A DNA stretch of 64,000 nucleotides from Phyllobacteriaceae bacterium (GCA_002708825.1 PAPF01000027.1:1-64000), one strand, 5' to 3'. Numbered from the stretch's first letter, positions 37,690 to 46,263 are shown. Notes: a model not told the origin generated them from the sequence alone. Numbers and translations are program-made.

Positions 37690-38319
37690 ATGGCGATGAC
37701 GGAAAACCGGCCACAAACGCGAATCCAGCGCGAAAAGCGCGAGGTCATTCTCGAAGCCGCCCTCGATGTCTTTTCATCGCACGGATTTCGCGGCGCGACA
37801 ATCGACCAGATCGCCGACGCCGCCGGCATGTCGAAACCCAACCTCCTCTATTACTTCAAGACCAAGGAAGCGATCTTCGAGACGCTGATCCACGGCCTGC
37901 TCGACATGTGGCTCGATCCGCTGAAAGCCATGAACGAGGATGGCGACGCGATCGTCGAACTGCGCTCCTACATCCGCCGCAAGATCGAGATGGCGCGCGA
38001 TTTCCCGCGCGAAAGCCGTCTGTTTGCAAACGAAATCCTGCAAGGCGCGCCGCGGATCGTGGCAATGCTGGAGGGTGAACTGAAGCCGCTGGTCGACGAG
38101 AAGGCCAAGGTCCTGAAAAGCTGGATGCGCGCGGGCAAGCTCAAACAGGCCGATCCCTATCACCTGATCTTCGCCATCTGGGCGACCACCCAGCATTACG
38201 CCGATTTCGACATCCAGGTGCGGACCGTCCTGGGCCCCGACCGTGGTGGAGACGGCCGTTTCGAGGACGCCGCACGCTTTCTCGAACAACTCTTCCTTGC
38301 CGGCCTGCAACCCGGTTAG
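37690..38319 (+). CDS. rutR: TetR-family pyrimidine regulator RutR
   Basis: A 209-aa TetR regulator. The HTH (FRGATIDQIADAAGMSKPN) is followed by LLYYFKTKEAIF, and the C-terminal domain keeps RutR features: LRSYIRRKIEMARDFPRESRLF and HLIFAIWATTQHYADF. In E. coli RutR binds uracil and thymine and controls the rut operon. Here it is divergent from the pyrimidine operon and faces a RutR-like box, so control of reductive catabolism is inferred. Confidence 0.92.
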   Translation: MAMTENRPQTRIQREKREVILEAALDVFSSHGFRGATIDQIADAAGMSKPNLLYYFKTKEAIFETLIHGLLDMWLDPLKAMNEDGDAIVELRSYIRRKIEMARDFPRESRLFANEILQGAPRIVAMLEGELKPLVDEKAKVLKSWMRAGKLKQADPYHLIFAIWATTQHYADFDIQVRTVLGPDRGGDGRFEDAARFLEQLFLAGLQPG

Positions 38320-38424
38320 CACCGGCGCATCCCTCGCTTTTCCTGGTCCCTGCACTGGTCAGGCGGCGCCAAAGCGTTCAGGCTGCCGGCATGGCATGCT
38401 TCACGGGAAGAAAGGGAGAACACC

Positions 38425-38736
38425 ATGGCAAAGCTCGTCGTCATCTACCGGGAACCGAAGGATCCGGCTGCCTTTGACGCCTATTACGCCGCGACGCATG
38501 TTCCGCTCGCCCAGAAGATACCGGGCGTGAAACGCTTCGATGTCTCCACCGGCCCCGTGACCGGACCGAAGGGCAAAACCGATGTGCACCTGGTTGCAAC
38601 GCTCTATTTCGGCTCGCTGGCCGACCTCAAGGCTGGCCTTGCCTCGCCTGAGGGACAGGCAGCGGCAGCCGACCTGGCCAATTTCGCCGACGGCGGCGTC
38701 GAGTTGCTGATGTTCGAATCCCGTGCAATCGGCTGA
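38425..38736 (+). CDS. EthD-family small protein
   Basis: A 103-aa ferredoxin-like dimeric alpha/beta barrel protein: VVIYREPKDPAAFDAYYAATH, split as VVIYREPKDPAAF and DAYYAATHVPLA, is the EthD opening, and the C-terminal half has LASPEGQAAAADLANFADGG. Relatives include EthD and muconolactone-isomerase-like folds acting in aromatic or ether catabolism. It follows rutR by 105 nt in the same direction. The role is unknown. Confidence 0.83.
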   Translation: MAKLVVIYREPKDPAAFDAYYAATHVPLAQKIPGVKRFDVSTGPVTGPKGKTDVHLVATLYFGSLADLKAGLASPEGQAAAADLANFADGGVELLMFESRAIG

Positions 38737-38753
38737 ACCGGGGCTGACTGGCC

Positions 38754-39662
38754 TTACGTGTCCGGCGAAAGGGCGAGGACCACGAGGCCCAGCACGGTGA
38801 ACAGCGCACCGGCCATGACCACGGGCGCGGCCCAGCCATGGCCGATCAGGCCCTCAAGCATGATGACGAAAGTCGGCGTCAGGTAACCGTAGGCAAAGAC
38901 CTTGGCGGCCGGCAGCCTCAGAGAGGCGAACTGCACGAGGAAAAGCGTGAAGGCCGTCGTCACGATGGCAAGATAGGCCACCGCCACCCACACGATTGCC
39001 GGCAGCCCGGCCCAGTCCGTTTCCGCGATGCCGGACCAGCCATAGAGCGAGACGATGACGGCGGTCGCCGCCACCGACCACATCGTGGAGACAGTGACGG
39101 GTTCGCCGCGCGAAAACAGCCGGACGAGAGGCGCATAGGCGGCATGGCAGATCACGCCGACCAGATAGACCAGTTCGCCGCGTCCGATCTCGAAGCGCAT
39201 GAGGGCGGCCGGATCCCCGCGAAAGATGACCCAGACGGCGCCTGAAGCGGCGACAAGCAGGCTGACAAGCACGACCGGGCGCGGAACCTGGCGCAGCAGG
39301 AGGAAACCGAAGATCGCCGAGAAGAAAGGGTTCAGCGTGAAGATGGCGCCGATGGAAACCGGGCTGGCAATGCCAAGCGCGTAGAACATCGTGACGAAAT
39401 AGACGCTCATCACGCCGCCCAGCAAGAGGAAGCGCCACGGCTGGGCCGGCCAGCGCAATCCGCCGCGTACCGTTGCCGCCACCACCAGCGCCATCACGCC
39501 CGCGCCGAGGACGAAACGGATGGCGGTGATCGGCGCCGCGCCGATATGCGGCGCCGTCAGTGCACCCAGGGTGAACGAAGCCGAGATCAGCGCCGCGAAC
39601 AGCAGCATCGCCATGTGGCCGAGCCACTTCTGCCGCCCCACGGCGTGTGACTGTCGGCTCAT
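38754..39662 (-). CDS. EamA/DMT-family permease
   Basis: A 302-aa drug/metabolite transporter with ten helices in two EamA repeats (about residues 17-145 and 160-300). Motifs are FTLNPFFSAIFGFLLLRQVP and the matching second-half TPTFVIMLEGLIG. ATG 39662 follows AAGGAGGAG. It lies downstream of preA in the same direction, separated by a long hairpin, and may be co-transcribed with preTA. A role exporting a pathway intermediate or nucleobase is only suggested by position. Confidence 0.85.
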   Translation of the reverse strand: MSRQSHAVGRQKWLGHMAMLLFAALISASFTLGALTAPHIGAAPITAIRFVLGAGVMALVVAATVRGGLRWPAQPWRFLLLGGVMSVYFVTMFYALGIASPVSIGAIFTLNPFFSAIFGFLLLRQVPRPVVLVSLLVAASGAVWVIFRGDPAALMRFEIGRGELVYLVGVICHAAYAPLVRLFSRGEPVTVSTMWSVAATAVIVSLYGWSGIAETDWAGLPAIVWVAVAYLAIVTTAFTLFLVQFASLRLPAAKVFAYGYLTPTFVIMLEGLIGHGWAAPVVMAGALFTVLGLVVLALSPDT

Positions 39663-39677
39663 GGTTCTCTCCTCCTT

Positions 39678-39731
39678 GCGTGCCGGGACTGGCCGCGGAC
39701 CGGATCGCGATCCGGAGCCAGCCCGGCACGC
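39678..39731. repeat. Long nested hairpin between preA and the EamA gene
   Basis: GCGTGCCGGG (39678-39687) pairs with CCCGGCACGC (39722-39731), CTGG (39689-39692) with CCAG (39718-39721), and CCGGATC (39700-39706) with GATCCGG (39709-39715). No T-run follows on either strand, so an intercistronic attenuator, RNase-protection or processing element is more likely than a classic terminator. Confidence 0.75.
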
Positions 39732-39752
39732 TCGGGGGAGTATCTGTCAGGC

Positions 39753-41066
39753 CTACTCCGCCGCCTGGCGCGCCGCCGGATTGTTGGGATGCGTGGTCCA
39801 GTTCGCATAGTCGCCTTCGACCACCTTGCCCGTGCGCTTGTCCATCTCTCCGGCCTTCAACGGCACCATGGTGATGCAGTTATCCACCGGGCAGACATCG
39901 ACGCACAGGTTGCAGCCCACGCACTCCTCCTCGATCACCTCGAAATGGCGCTCGCCATTGACCAGATGCGTGATCGCCTGGTGCGAGGTATCCTCGCAGG
40001 CGATATGGCAACGGCCGCACTTGATGCAGGCATCCTGGTCGATGCGCGCCTTCGTGGTGTAGTTGAGGTTGAGATACTGCCAGTCGGTGACGTTGCCAAC
40101 CGCCCGCCCGATGACGCTGTCGAGATCGGCATGGCCCTTTTCGTCCATCCAGTTCTCCAGCCCGGCGATCATTTCCTGCACGACCTTGAAGCCGTAGGTC
40201 ATCGCCGCCGTGCAGACCTGCACCGTGCCGCAGCCGAGCGCCAGGAATTCCGCCGCATCGCGCCAGGTGGTAACGCCGCCAATGCCCGAGATTGGCAGGC
40301 CGGCGGTCGCCGGATTGCGCGCGATCTCGGCCACCATGTTCAGCGCGATCGGCTTGACCGCCGGCCCGCAATAGCCGCCATGGGTGCCCTTGCCGTCGAT
40401 GGTCGGCTCGGGCGCGAAGCTGTCCAGGTCGACCGAGGTGATCGAGTTGATCGTGTTGATCAGGCTCACCGCATCGGCGCCGCCCCGCTTGGCCGCCTCG
40501 GCGGGATAGATGATGTTGGTGATGTTCGGCGTCAGCTTGACGATCACCGGCATGCGCGTGTTCTGCTTGCACCAGCGGGTGACCATCTCGATGTACTCGG
40601 GCACCTGGCCCACCGCCGATCCCATGCCGCGCTCGGCCATGCCGTGCGGGCAGCCGAAGTTCAGCTCGATCCCGTCGGCACCGGTTTCCTCCACCAGCGG
40701 CAGGATCGCCTTCCAGGCGTTTTCCTCGCAGGGAACCATGAGCGACACGATCAGCGCCCGGTCCGGATAGTCGCGCTTGACCGCCTTGATCTCGCGCAGG
40801 TTGACCTCAAGGGGCCTGTCCGTGATCAACTCGATGTTGTTGAGGCCGAGCAGGCGCCGGTCCGCGCCCCAGATCGCGCCGTAGCGCGGTCCGTTGACGT
40901 TGACGACCGGCGGCCCGTCCTCGCCGAGCGTCTTCCAGACGACGCCACCCCAGCCGGCCTCGTAGGCGCGGCGGACATTGTACTCCTTGTCGGTGGGCGG
41001 CGCGGAGGCCAGCCAGAACGGATTGGGCGACTTGATGCCGAGGAAGTTGGAAGCAAGATTGGCCAT
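39753..41066 (-). CDS. preA: NAD-dependent dihydropyrimidine dehydrogenase subunit PreA
   Basis: A 437-aa FMN and Fe-S protein that reduces uracil or thymine to the dihydro form. An N-terminal TIM barrel of the dihydroorotate dehydrogenase type has NPFWLASAPPTDKE and the active-site loop ELNFGCPHGMAERGMG (near residue 155). The C terminus carries two [4Fe-4S] motifs, CIKCGRCHIAC and CVGCNLCVDVCPVDNC. It starts 17 nt after preT. Length agrees with E. coli PreA (411 aa) plus a C-terminal tail. Confidence 0.95.
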   Translation of the reverse strand: MANLASNFLGIKSPNPFWLASAPPTDKEYNVRRAYEAGWGGVVWKTLGEDGPPVVNVNGPRYGAIWGADRRLLGLNNIELITDRPLEVNLREIKAVKRDYPDRALIVSLMVPCEENAWKAILPLVEETGADGIELNFGCPHGMAERGMGSAVGQVPEYIEMVTRWCKQNTRMPVIVKLTPNITNIIYPAEAAKRGGADAVSLINTINSITSVDLDSFAPEPTIDGKGTHGGYCGPAVKPIALNMVAEIARNPATAGLPISGIGGVTTWRDAAEFLALGCGTVQVCTAAMTYGFKVVQEMIAGLENWMDEKGHADLDSVIGRAVGNVTDWQYLNLNYTTKARIDQDACIKCGRCHIACEDTSHQAITHLVNGERHFEVIEEECVGCNLCVDVCPVDNCITMVPLKAGEMDKRTGKVVEGDYANWTTHPNNPAARQAAE

Positions 41067-41083
41067 GGGTTCTCTCCTCCCGG

Positions 41084-42406
41084 TCAGGCTGTCAGCGCGT
41101 TGTGAATGGATTCGGCTGCGTCACGCCCCTGCGCAACGGCCGTGACGGTGAGATCGTCACCGCTGTTGGTGCAGTCGCCCCCGGCCCAGACCGAGGGCAG
41201 CGACGTGCGCCCTTCTGCATCGACGGCAATCCGCCCGCCTTCCAGCGTGATGGACGGCGAGGAACCGTTGAGGCTCGAAGGCGCGAAGGCCTGCCCGATC
41301 GCCTTGAACACCTGGTCGCAGGCAATGGTCACCGTTTCGCCGGCCCGCTCGAACTCGATCGACGTCACCTTGCCGCCCTCGGCGACGATGCGCTTCGGCT
41401 GCATGTCGAAACGCAGCACGACGCCCTTGGTCTGCGCCAGTTCCTGCTCGAAGGGTGACGCCTTCATCCGCGACTGCGGCCCGCGATAGGCCACCGTCAC
41501 CTCGTCGGCACCCAGCGCCTTCGCCTGCACCGCGGCGTCGATGGCCGTCATGCCGCCGCCGATGACCACGACGCGCCGGCCCACCGGAACGCGCCCCAGG
41601 TCTTCGGCCTGCCGCAGTCCGGCAATCCAGTCGACCGCATCGTCGGAGCCTTCGGCATCGGTATCGCCGCTGCCCAGCGCATTCACGCCGGCAAGGCCCA
41701 TGCCGAGGAAGACGGCATCGTAGCGCCCCAGGAGATCGGCAAGATGGACGTCGCGACCAAGCATCTGGCCATGGTGGATCGCGATGCCGCCGATGGCCGT
41801 GACATAGTCCACCTCGGCCTGGGCGAAGCGGTCGGTCGCCTTGTAGGCGGCGATGCCGTATTCGTTCAACCCGCCGGACTTGTCGCGCGCCTCGATGATA
41901 TCGACCGCGTGGCCCTTTGTCGCCAGGCGATGGGCGCAGGCCAGGCCCGCCGGACCGGCACCGATCACGGCGACCGTCTTGCCCGTCGAAGGCGCACGGC
42001 GGTAGAACTGCTTGCCCTCGCGCATTGCCGTGTCCGTGGCATAGCGCTGGAGTTCACCGATGCGCACCGGCTTGCCCTCGGCCACCTCGCGCACACACAC
42101 CTCCTCGCACAGCGTTTCCGTGGGGCAGACACGCGCACACATGCCCCCGAGGATGTTCTGGTCGAAGATCGTCTTGGCCGCCCCCAGCGGATTCCCGGTC
42201 TGGATCTGGCGTATGAACATCGGAATGTCGATCGCCGTCGGGCAGGCGTTCATGCACGGCGCATCGTGGCAGAAGTAGCAGCGGTCCGATTCCACCCGCG
42301 CTTCATGCCCGTCCAGTGGCGGGTGCAGGTCGGAAAAGTTGCGGGCATAGTCCTCGGGCGTCAGCCGTCCAGCGGCAATACCCTCCTTGACGGAGTTTTC
42401 AGCCAT
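41084..42406 (-). CDS. preT: NAD-dependent dihydropyrimidine dehydrogenase subunit PreT
   Basis: A 440-aa FAD/Fe-S protein that feeds NAD(P)H electrons to PreA. The N-terminal cysteines CYFCHDAPCMNACPTAIDIP and CARVCPTETLCEEVC (residues about 43-105) are the GltD-type double cluster. FAD binding is VAVIGAGPAGLACAHRLA and NAD(P)H binding is VVVIGGGMTAIDAA. ATG 42406 follows GGGGAA. A RutR-like box is 54-69 bp upstream. Confidence 0.95.
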   Translation of the reverse strand: MAENSVKEGIAAGRLTPEDYARNFSDLHPPLDGHEARVESDRCYFCHDAPCMNACPTAIDIPMFIRQIQTGNPLGAAKTIFDQNILGGMCARVCPTETLCEEVCVREVAEGKPVRIGELQRYATDTAMREGKQFYRRAPSTGKTVAVIGAGPAGLACAHRLATKGHAVDIIEARDKSGGLNEYGIAAYKATDRFAQAEVDYVTAIGGIAIHHGQMLGRDVHLADLLGRYDAVFLGMGLAGVNALGSGDTDAEGSDDAVDWIAGLRQAEDLGRVPVGRRVVVIGGGMTAIDAAVQAKALGADEVTVAYRGPQSRMKASPFEQELAQTKGVVLRFDMQPKRIVAEGGKVTSIEFERAGETVTIACDQVFKAIGQAFAPSSLNGSSPSITLEGGRIAVDAEGRTSLPSVWAGGDCTNSGDDLTVTAVAQGRDAAESIHNALTA

Positions 42407-42459
42407 TTTCAGTTCCCCATTTTCACTTCTTTTGCAGGAAGGCTAGCACAGAAAATTTT

Positions 42460-42475
42460 TTTATCAATCGGTCAA
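42460..42475. promoter_or_regulatory. RutR-like operator upstream of preT
   Basis: Read on the minus strand, TTGACCGATTGATAAA matches 11 of 14 defined positions of TTGACCAnnTGGTCAA. Its distance to the preT ATG (54-69 bp) is close to that of the stronger site before the aminotransferase operon (66-81 bp). Confidence 0.5.
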
Positions 42476-42645
42476 AACACGATTGATGCACTTTCATCGC
42501 AATGAATCGCGCGGTCCCCGTTCGGGTCGGGATGTTTCGTTTAATGATAATAAATCAATACGTTGAGATGATTTCCGGAATCGGCATCTGGGCGAATTGA
42601 ATCATTGCTTGAAGCACGCAGCGGGCCGCCCGGGCCGCCCCCGGA

Positions 42646-43101
42646 TCAGCCGCCGGGGCGGAAACCGCGGGCGAGCGCCGTCTCGAAATGCGCGGTTGCA
42701 ATGGCATCGATGCGCCGCGCCGCCTTGTCCCGGCCCATGACAGCCTTGAGGCGTGCATTGGCATACTGGATGGCGGCCTGCACGAAGGCACGATCGGCGC
42801 TGTCCGGCACAAGCGCGAGCCAGACCGGCTCCCAGACTTCGTGCGCTTCCCAGAAAAATCCCCGCCGCAACAGGACGAAACCGGCGGCCCAGGCCTCGCT
42901 CTCCCGCCAGTTGGCTGCCGTCACCGCATCGCCGGCACGGGCGGAAATATCGAACACGGCGCCGGTTGAGGGACGCGGCGTCTTGCCGGGGAGGTAGGGC
43001 TGTTCCGGCAGGCGGCTGACCAGAAACGAATCGAGCCGGACAAACCAGTCCGGCCCGATTGCCTGTTCGGCCTCTACGAGCGCCTTTTCCAGCGCGGTCA
43101 C
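42646..43101 (-). CDS. DUF309-family protein
   Basis: A 151-aa soluble protein of the DUF309 family: the characteristic helical segment is GFFWEAHEVWEPVWLAL followed by FVQAAIQYANARLK. No enzymatic activity is assigned to the family. The GTG start at 43101 lies 2 nt after the benzoate-CoA ligase stop, so the gene is very likely co-transcribed with the ligase. Confidence 0.75.
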   Translation of the reverse strand: MTALEKALVEAEQAIGPDWFVRLDSFLVSRLPEQPYLPGKTPRPSTGAVFDISARAGDAVTAANWRESEAWAAGFVLLRRGFFWEAHEVWEPVWLALVPDSADRAFVQAAIQYANARLKAVMGRDKAARRIDAIATAHFETALARGFRPGG

Positions 43102-43103
43102 GG

Positions 43104-44645
43104 TCAGGCGCGCAGCTTGAAACGCTGGATCTTGCCGGTCGCCGTCTTGGGCAGGTCGTCGACGACTTCCACCCAGCGCGGATACTTCCACTTGCCGATC
43201 TTTTCCTTGACATGCTCCTTGAGCGCCTCGCGGAAGGTCTCGTTGTCCTCGCCATCCTCCTTGAGGACGACGAAGGCTTTCGGCTTTTCCAGCCCGTCCT
43301 CGTCGCGCTCGGCCACCACCGCCGCCTCGAGCACGGCCGGATGGGTGACAAGCGCCTGCTCCACCTCGAAGGGTGACAGCCATATGCCCGACACCTTGAA
43401 CATGTCGTCGGTGCGCCCGCAATAGACCAGCCGCCCGTCGTCGCGCAGTTCGTACTTGTCGCCGGTCCGCGTCCAGTTGCCCTCGAATGTCGACCGGCTC
43501 TTGTCCCGCTGGTTCCAGTAGCCGTCCGCTGCCGATGGCCCCTTGACCAGCAATTCGCCGACGCCGCCGGCCGCGACATCTTGGTTGTTCTCGTCCACCA
43601 GCCGCAATTCGTATCCGGGCACCGCCGTGCCCGACGTGCCGTAGACCACGTCGCCGCGCCGGTTCGACAGGAAGATGTGAAGCATTTCGGTGGACCCGAC
43701 GCCGTCGAGGATCGGTGTCCCGGTGATCGCCTCCCAGCGCTTGCCGACCTCTTCCGGCAACGCCTCTCCCGCCGAGATCGAATGGCGCAGCCGGTCGAAA
43801 CCCGCCGGCTTCGTGCCTTTCATCGCCGCGACAAGCGCGGCATAGAGCGTCGGCACGCCGCAGAAGATGGACGGCCGGTGGCGTTCGAAAATGTCCAGCA
43901 CGCTGTCGGGCGTCGGCCGGCCGGCCAGGATCACGGTGGTCGCGCCGACCGACATCGGAAAGGTCATCGCGTTGCCGAGACCATAGGCGAAGAAGAACTT
44001 TGCCGCGGAATAGACGACGTCATCCTCGCGAATGCCGAGAACCTGCGTGCCATAGGTGTCGGCGGTGGCCTTCAGGCTTCCGTGGACATGACGAACGCCC
44101 TTGGGCCTTCCGGTGGAACCCGACGAATAGAGCCAGAAGGCGCATTCATCGGCGCTTGCCTCGATCATCGGCTCGGCTTCGCTGGCCGCCAGTTCGCTGG
44201 CGAAATGCAGGGTGCCGTCGGGGGCGTTGTCGCCGATGAAGACCACCTTCTCGATGAAGGGCTGGTCCTTGATGACCGGCTCCACCACGGGCCACAGCGC
44301 TTGCGAGACGAACAGGATCCGCGCCCGGCTGTCACGCAGGATGGCGTCGTAGACATCGCCACCCAGCAGCGTGTTGATGGCGATCGGGACAACACCGCAT
44401 TTCAGCGAGCCCCAGAAGATGATCGGGAATTCGACCACGTCGAGGACGATCATCGCCGCGCGATCCTCGCGGCGGATGCCGTGACGCCGGTAGAACGAGG
44501 CCATCCGGTCGCTTGCCTCGGCGAGACCGCCATAGGTCAGCGTTCGCCCGCCAGGCTGCGATTCCACGAAGGCGGGCTTGTCCGCCCTCGCATCCAGATG
44601 CCTGTCCACGAAAAACCATGCGGCGTTGGCGTTGGCCTCGCTCAT
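43104..44645 (-). CDS. bclA: Benzoate-CoA ligase family protein
   Basis: A 513-aa AMP-forming ligase. Adenylation motifs are WLYSSGSTGRPKGVRHVHG (near residue 155), the YGLGNAMTFPMSVG loop, DGVGSTEMLHIF, the GDKYELRDDG hinge and the C-terminal lysine in KTATGKIQRFK. The closest family is BadA/BclA benzoate-CoA ligase, which makes benzoyl-CoA, the substrate of the Box enzymes encoded at 55-60 kb. ATG 44645 follows GGGGAGGG. A four-repeat TGCA array lies 82-115 bp upstream, probably a BoxR operator. Confidence 0.93.
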   Translation of the reverse strand: MSEANANAAWFFVDRHLDARADKPAFVESQPGGRTLTYGGLAEASDRMASFYRRHGIRREDRAAMIVLDVVEFPIIFWGSLKCGVVPIAINTLLGGDVYDAILRDSRARILFVSQALWPVVEPVIKDQPFIEKVVFIGDNAPDGTLHFASELAASEAEPMIEASADECAFWLYSSGSTGRPKGVRHVHGSLKATADTYGTQVLGIREDDVVYSAAKFFFAYGLGNAMTFPMSVGATTVILAGRPTPDSVLDIFERHRPSIFCGVPTLYAALVAAMKGTKPAGFDRLRHSISAGEALPEEVGKRWEAITGTPILDGVGSTEMLHIFLSNRRGDVVYGTSGTAVPGYELRLVDENNQDVAAGGVGELLVKGPSAADGYWNQRDKSRSTFEGNWTRTGDKYELRDDGRLVYCGRTDDMFKVSGIWLSPFEVEQALVTHPAVLEAAVVAERDEDGLEKPKAFVVLKEDGEDNETFREALKEHVKEKIGKWKYPRWVEVVDDLPKTATGKIQRFKLRA

Positions 44646-44726
44646 CCATCCCTCCCCGGAACCGGAAAGCGCCGAACTTCTGATCCGGCGCCCGATCATT
44701 GTTGATTGCCGCCTTCGCTCCTCCGC

Positions 44727-44760
44727 GTGCAGCATTGTGCATTATCATGCATATTTCTGC
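44727..44760. promoter_or_regulatory. BoxR-type operator, four TGCA repeats, upstream of bclA
   Basis: TGCA occurs at 44727, 44737, 44747 and 44757, each separated by exactly 6 nt, so one repeat falls on every helical turn. Read on the minus strand, 44750-44736 matches TGCANNATAATGCAC, the 15-mer also present before boxC and boxR. GATAAT (44745-44740, minus) could be a -10 element inside the array, which would suit repression. Confidence 0.8.
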
Positions 44761-44900
44761 AGGGGTGGGCAAGCCATTCGCGCATTCCTCGGCAATTTTT
44801 TTCCTTTCCGGCCCGGATTGAGGGACCTGCGCTAACGGCAATACGGCGCGAAGATGGATTCGGCTGGTCCGTTTCGCCTTTGAAACAAGGGGTTTTACGC

Positions 44901-44914
44901 TTGATCGAGGTCAA
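44901..44914. promoter_or_regulatory. FNR/FixK-type box
   Basis: TTGATCGAGGTCAA fits the CRP/FNR oxygen-sensor consensus TTGAT-N4-ATCAA at nine of ten positions. It lies 140 bp before irr and 256 bp before bclA. Which promoter it serves, if any, is not clear. Confidence 0.5.
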
Positions 44915-45053
44915 GGCGCCAACGAAACGGGATTTGTATTTTCAATATGAGGAATTATGTACGCAACAAGCGCCATGCGCAGGGTTGGTCGGCGGACATG
45001 CTGCGCCGGACTTGCAAAATGGCATCACGCGCGATAGTCTCCGGCTGAACAGG

Positions 45054-45554
45054 ATGTGCAAGATAATGCAGGCTATGGACTGGTCATCGAGAAACAAGAG
45101 CCAAAAGGCGCCCGCGGGGGGCCGGCTGTGCTGGGCATCCCGCCTGCGGGACAGGATGCGTGCTTCCGGCCTGCGCCCGACGCGCCAGCGCATGCATCTG
45201 GCAACGCTTCTCTTTACCCGGGGCGACAGGCATGTGACGGCGGAGGAAATCCACGCCGAGGCGCAGCAGGAAAACATCGCCGTCTCGCTCGCAACGGTCT
45301 ACAACACGTTGCACCAGTTCACCGAAGCAGGTCTTCTGCGCGTGCTCGCCATCGAGACGAACAAGACCTACTTCGACACCAACACATCCGATCATCATCA
45401 CTTCTTTGTCGAAGGCCGGGGGCAGGTTCTCGATATTCCGGACCAGGGACCGGACGGAACGCTCAAGGTCGAAAACCTTCCCGAGCCACCGGAAGGCATG
45501 GAAATCGCCCATGTCGACGTGGTGGTGCGCCTGCGGCCCAAGGCGCGGGGCTGA
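45054..45554 (+). CDS. irr: Fur-family iron response regulator Irr
   Basis: A 166-aa Fur-fold regulator. The winged helix has RASGLRPTRQRMHLATLLF and VSLATVYNTLHQFTEAGLL. The Irr-type dimer domain has SDHHHFFVEG, a histidine cluster that contributes to haem and metal binding in Irr, and lacks the CxxC zinc motifs of Fur. Irr links iron and haem status to gene control in Rhizobiales. The start is uncertain: ATG at 45054, 45066 or 45075; an unusual lysine/alanine-rich N-terminal extension would be shortened by the later ones. Confidence 0.87.
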   Translation: MCKIMQAMDWSSRNKSQKAPAGGRLCWASRLRDRMRASGLRPTRQRMHLATLLFTRGDRHVTAEEIHAEAQQENIAVSLATVYNTLHQFTEAGLLRVLAIETNKTYFDTNTSDHHHFFVEGRGQVLDIPDQGPDGTLKVENLPEPPEGMEIAHVDVVVRLRPKARG

Positions 45555-45673
45555 CGCCGGCGCCGGATCGGAACACGGATCTTTTTGCGACCCGCCACTG
45601 AAGCCACAGGCCTGTCCGGCGCGTTTTGGCTGAACCTTCTCGCGGCGGCGCGCGGCATCCCGGGAGATCCTGC

Positions 45674-46252
45674 ATGACAATCGCAATCACCGGTTTCGCC
45701 CTTCGCCAATGGCAGGAGGATGCGGGCGCAAAGCGCATCACGGACCTGCCGCCCGACCGGCTTGTCGCGCTAGCCAATGCGGCCCTGGCGCGGGGTGCGC
45801 CGCTCGTCGATGGCTACGCGCCTTTCTGCAAGCATATCTTCCTGGAAAATCCTTCCCCCACGCGCTGCTCCTTCGCCCCGGTCACCGAAGGCAATCGTCA
45901 CTGCCTCGTGTCCGGCTATAAGGCCCGCCGCGAGGGGGAACTTCCCGTCCTGGAACGCTGGTTCGAAGGTGTCGAGGCGCCCGTTGCCAGATGGCTGGAC
46001 GTGATCCTCTATTCCAAGGCACAGCTTGATGCCGAGGCTGCCGAGGGGCCGGAAGACGAGGCCGTGCCGGAATGCGAATGGGGCATTGTCTCGGTGATCG
46101 GCACCCTTGAGCCGACAGAGCCGCCCATGCCGCCGATCACCCAGATGCGCAACAGCCTGGGACGCGCCGAGGGCGGTTCAGGCGTTCCCATCGACCGCGC
46201 GGCCTATGCCCGCGCCGTCGATTTCTGGGAACGCCATGCCTCGATCCGCTGA
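45674..46252 (+). CDS. DUF3228-family protein
   Basis: A 192-aa soluble protein of the DUF3228 family, recognised from FCKHIFLENPSPTRCSFAPV (about residues 55-75) and SGYKARREGELPVLERWF. The C-terminal half has WGIVSVIGTLEPTEPPMPPIT. No function is assigned. The ATG at 45674 follows GGGAGA. It is convergent with pbpC, 11 nt from its stop. Confidence 0.78.
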   Translation: MTIAITGFALRQWQEDAGAKRITDLPPDRLVALANAALARGAPLVDGYAPFCKHIFLENPSPTRCSFAPVTEGNRHCLVSGYKARREGELPVLERWFEGVEAPVARWLDVILYSKAQLDAEAAEGPEDEAVPECEWGIVSVIGTLEPTEPPMPPITQMRNSLGRAEGGSGVPIDRAAYARAVDFWERHASIR

Positions 46253-46263
46253 GCCGGATCCTT

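Larger units (their letters stand above)
44646..45053. promoter_or_regulatory. bclA / irr divergent intergenic region
   Basis: A 408-bp region with no supported gene. It contains the BoxR-type TGCA array (44727-44760), a FNR/FixK-like box (44901-44914), and an AT-richer stretch near 44930-44955 that could hold the irr promoter. No Irr or Fur box that I can name is visible. Confidence 0.6.

Noticed and set aside
45054-45554. Zinc-type or iron-type Fur instead of Irr
   Set aside because: The CxxC zinc motifs are missing and the HHH cluster with the TRQRM recognition region is typical of Irr.
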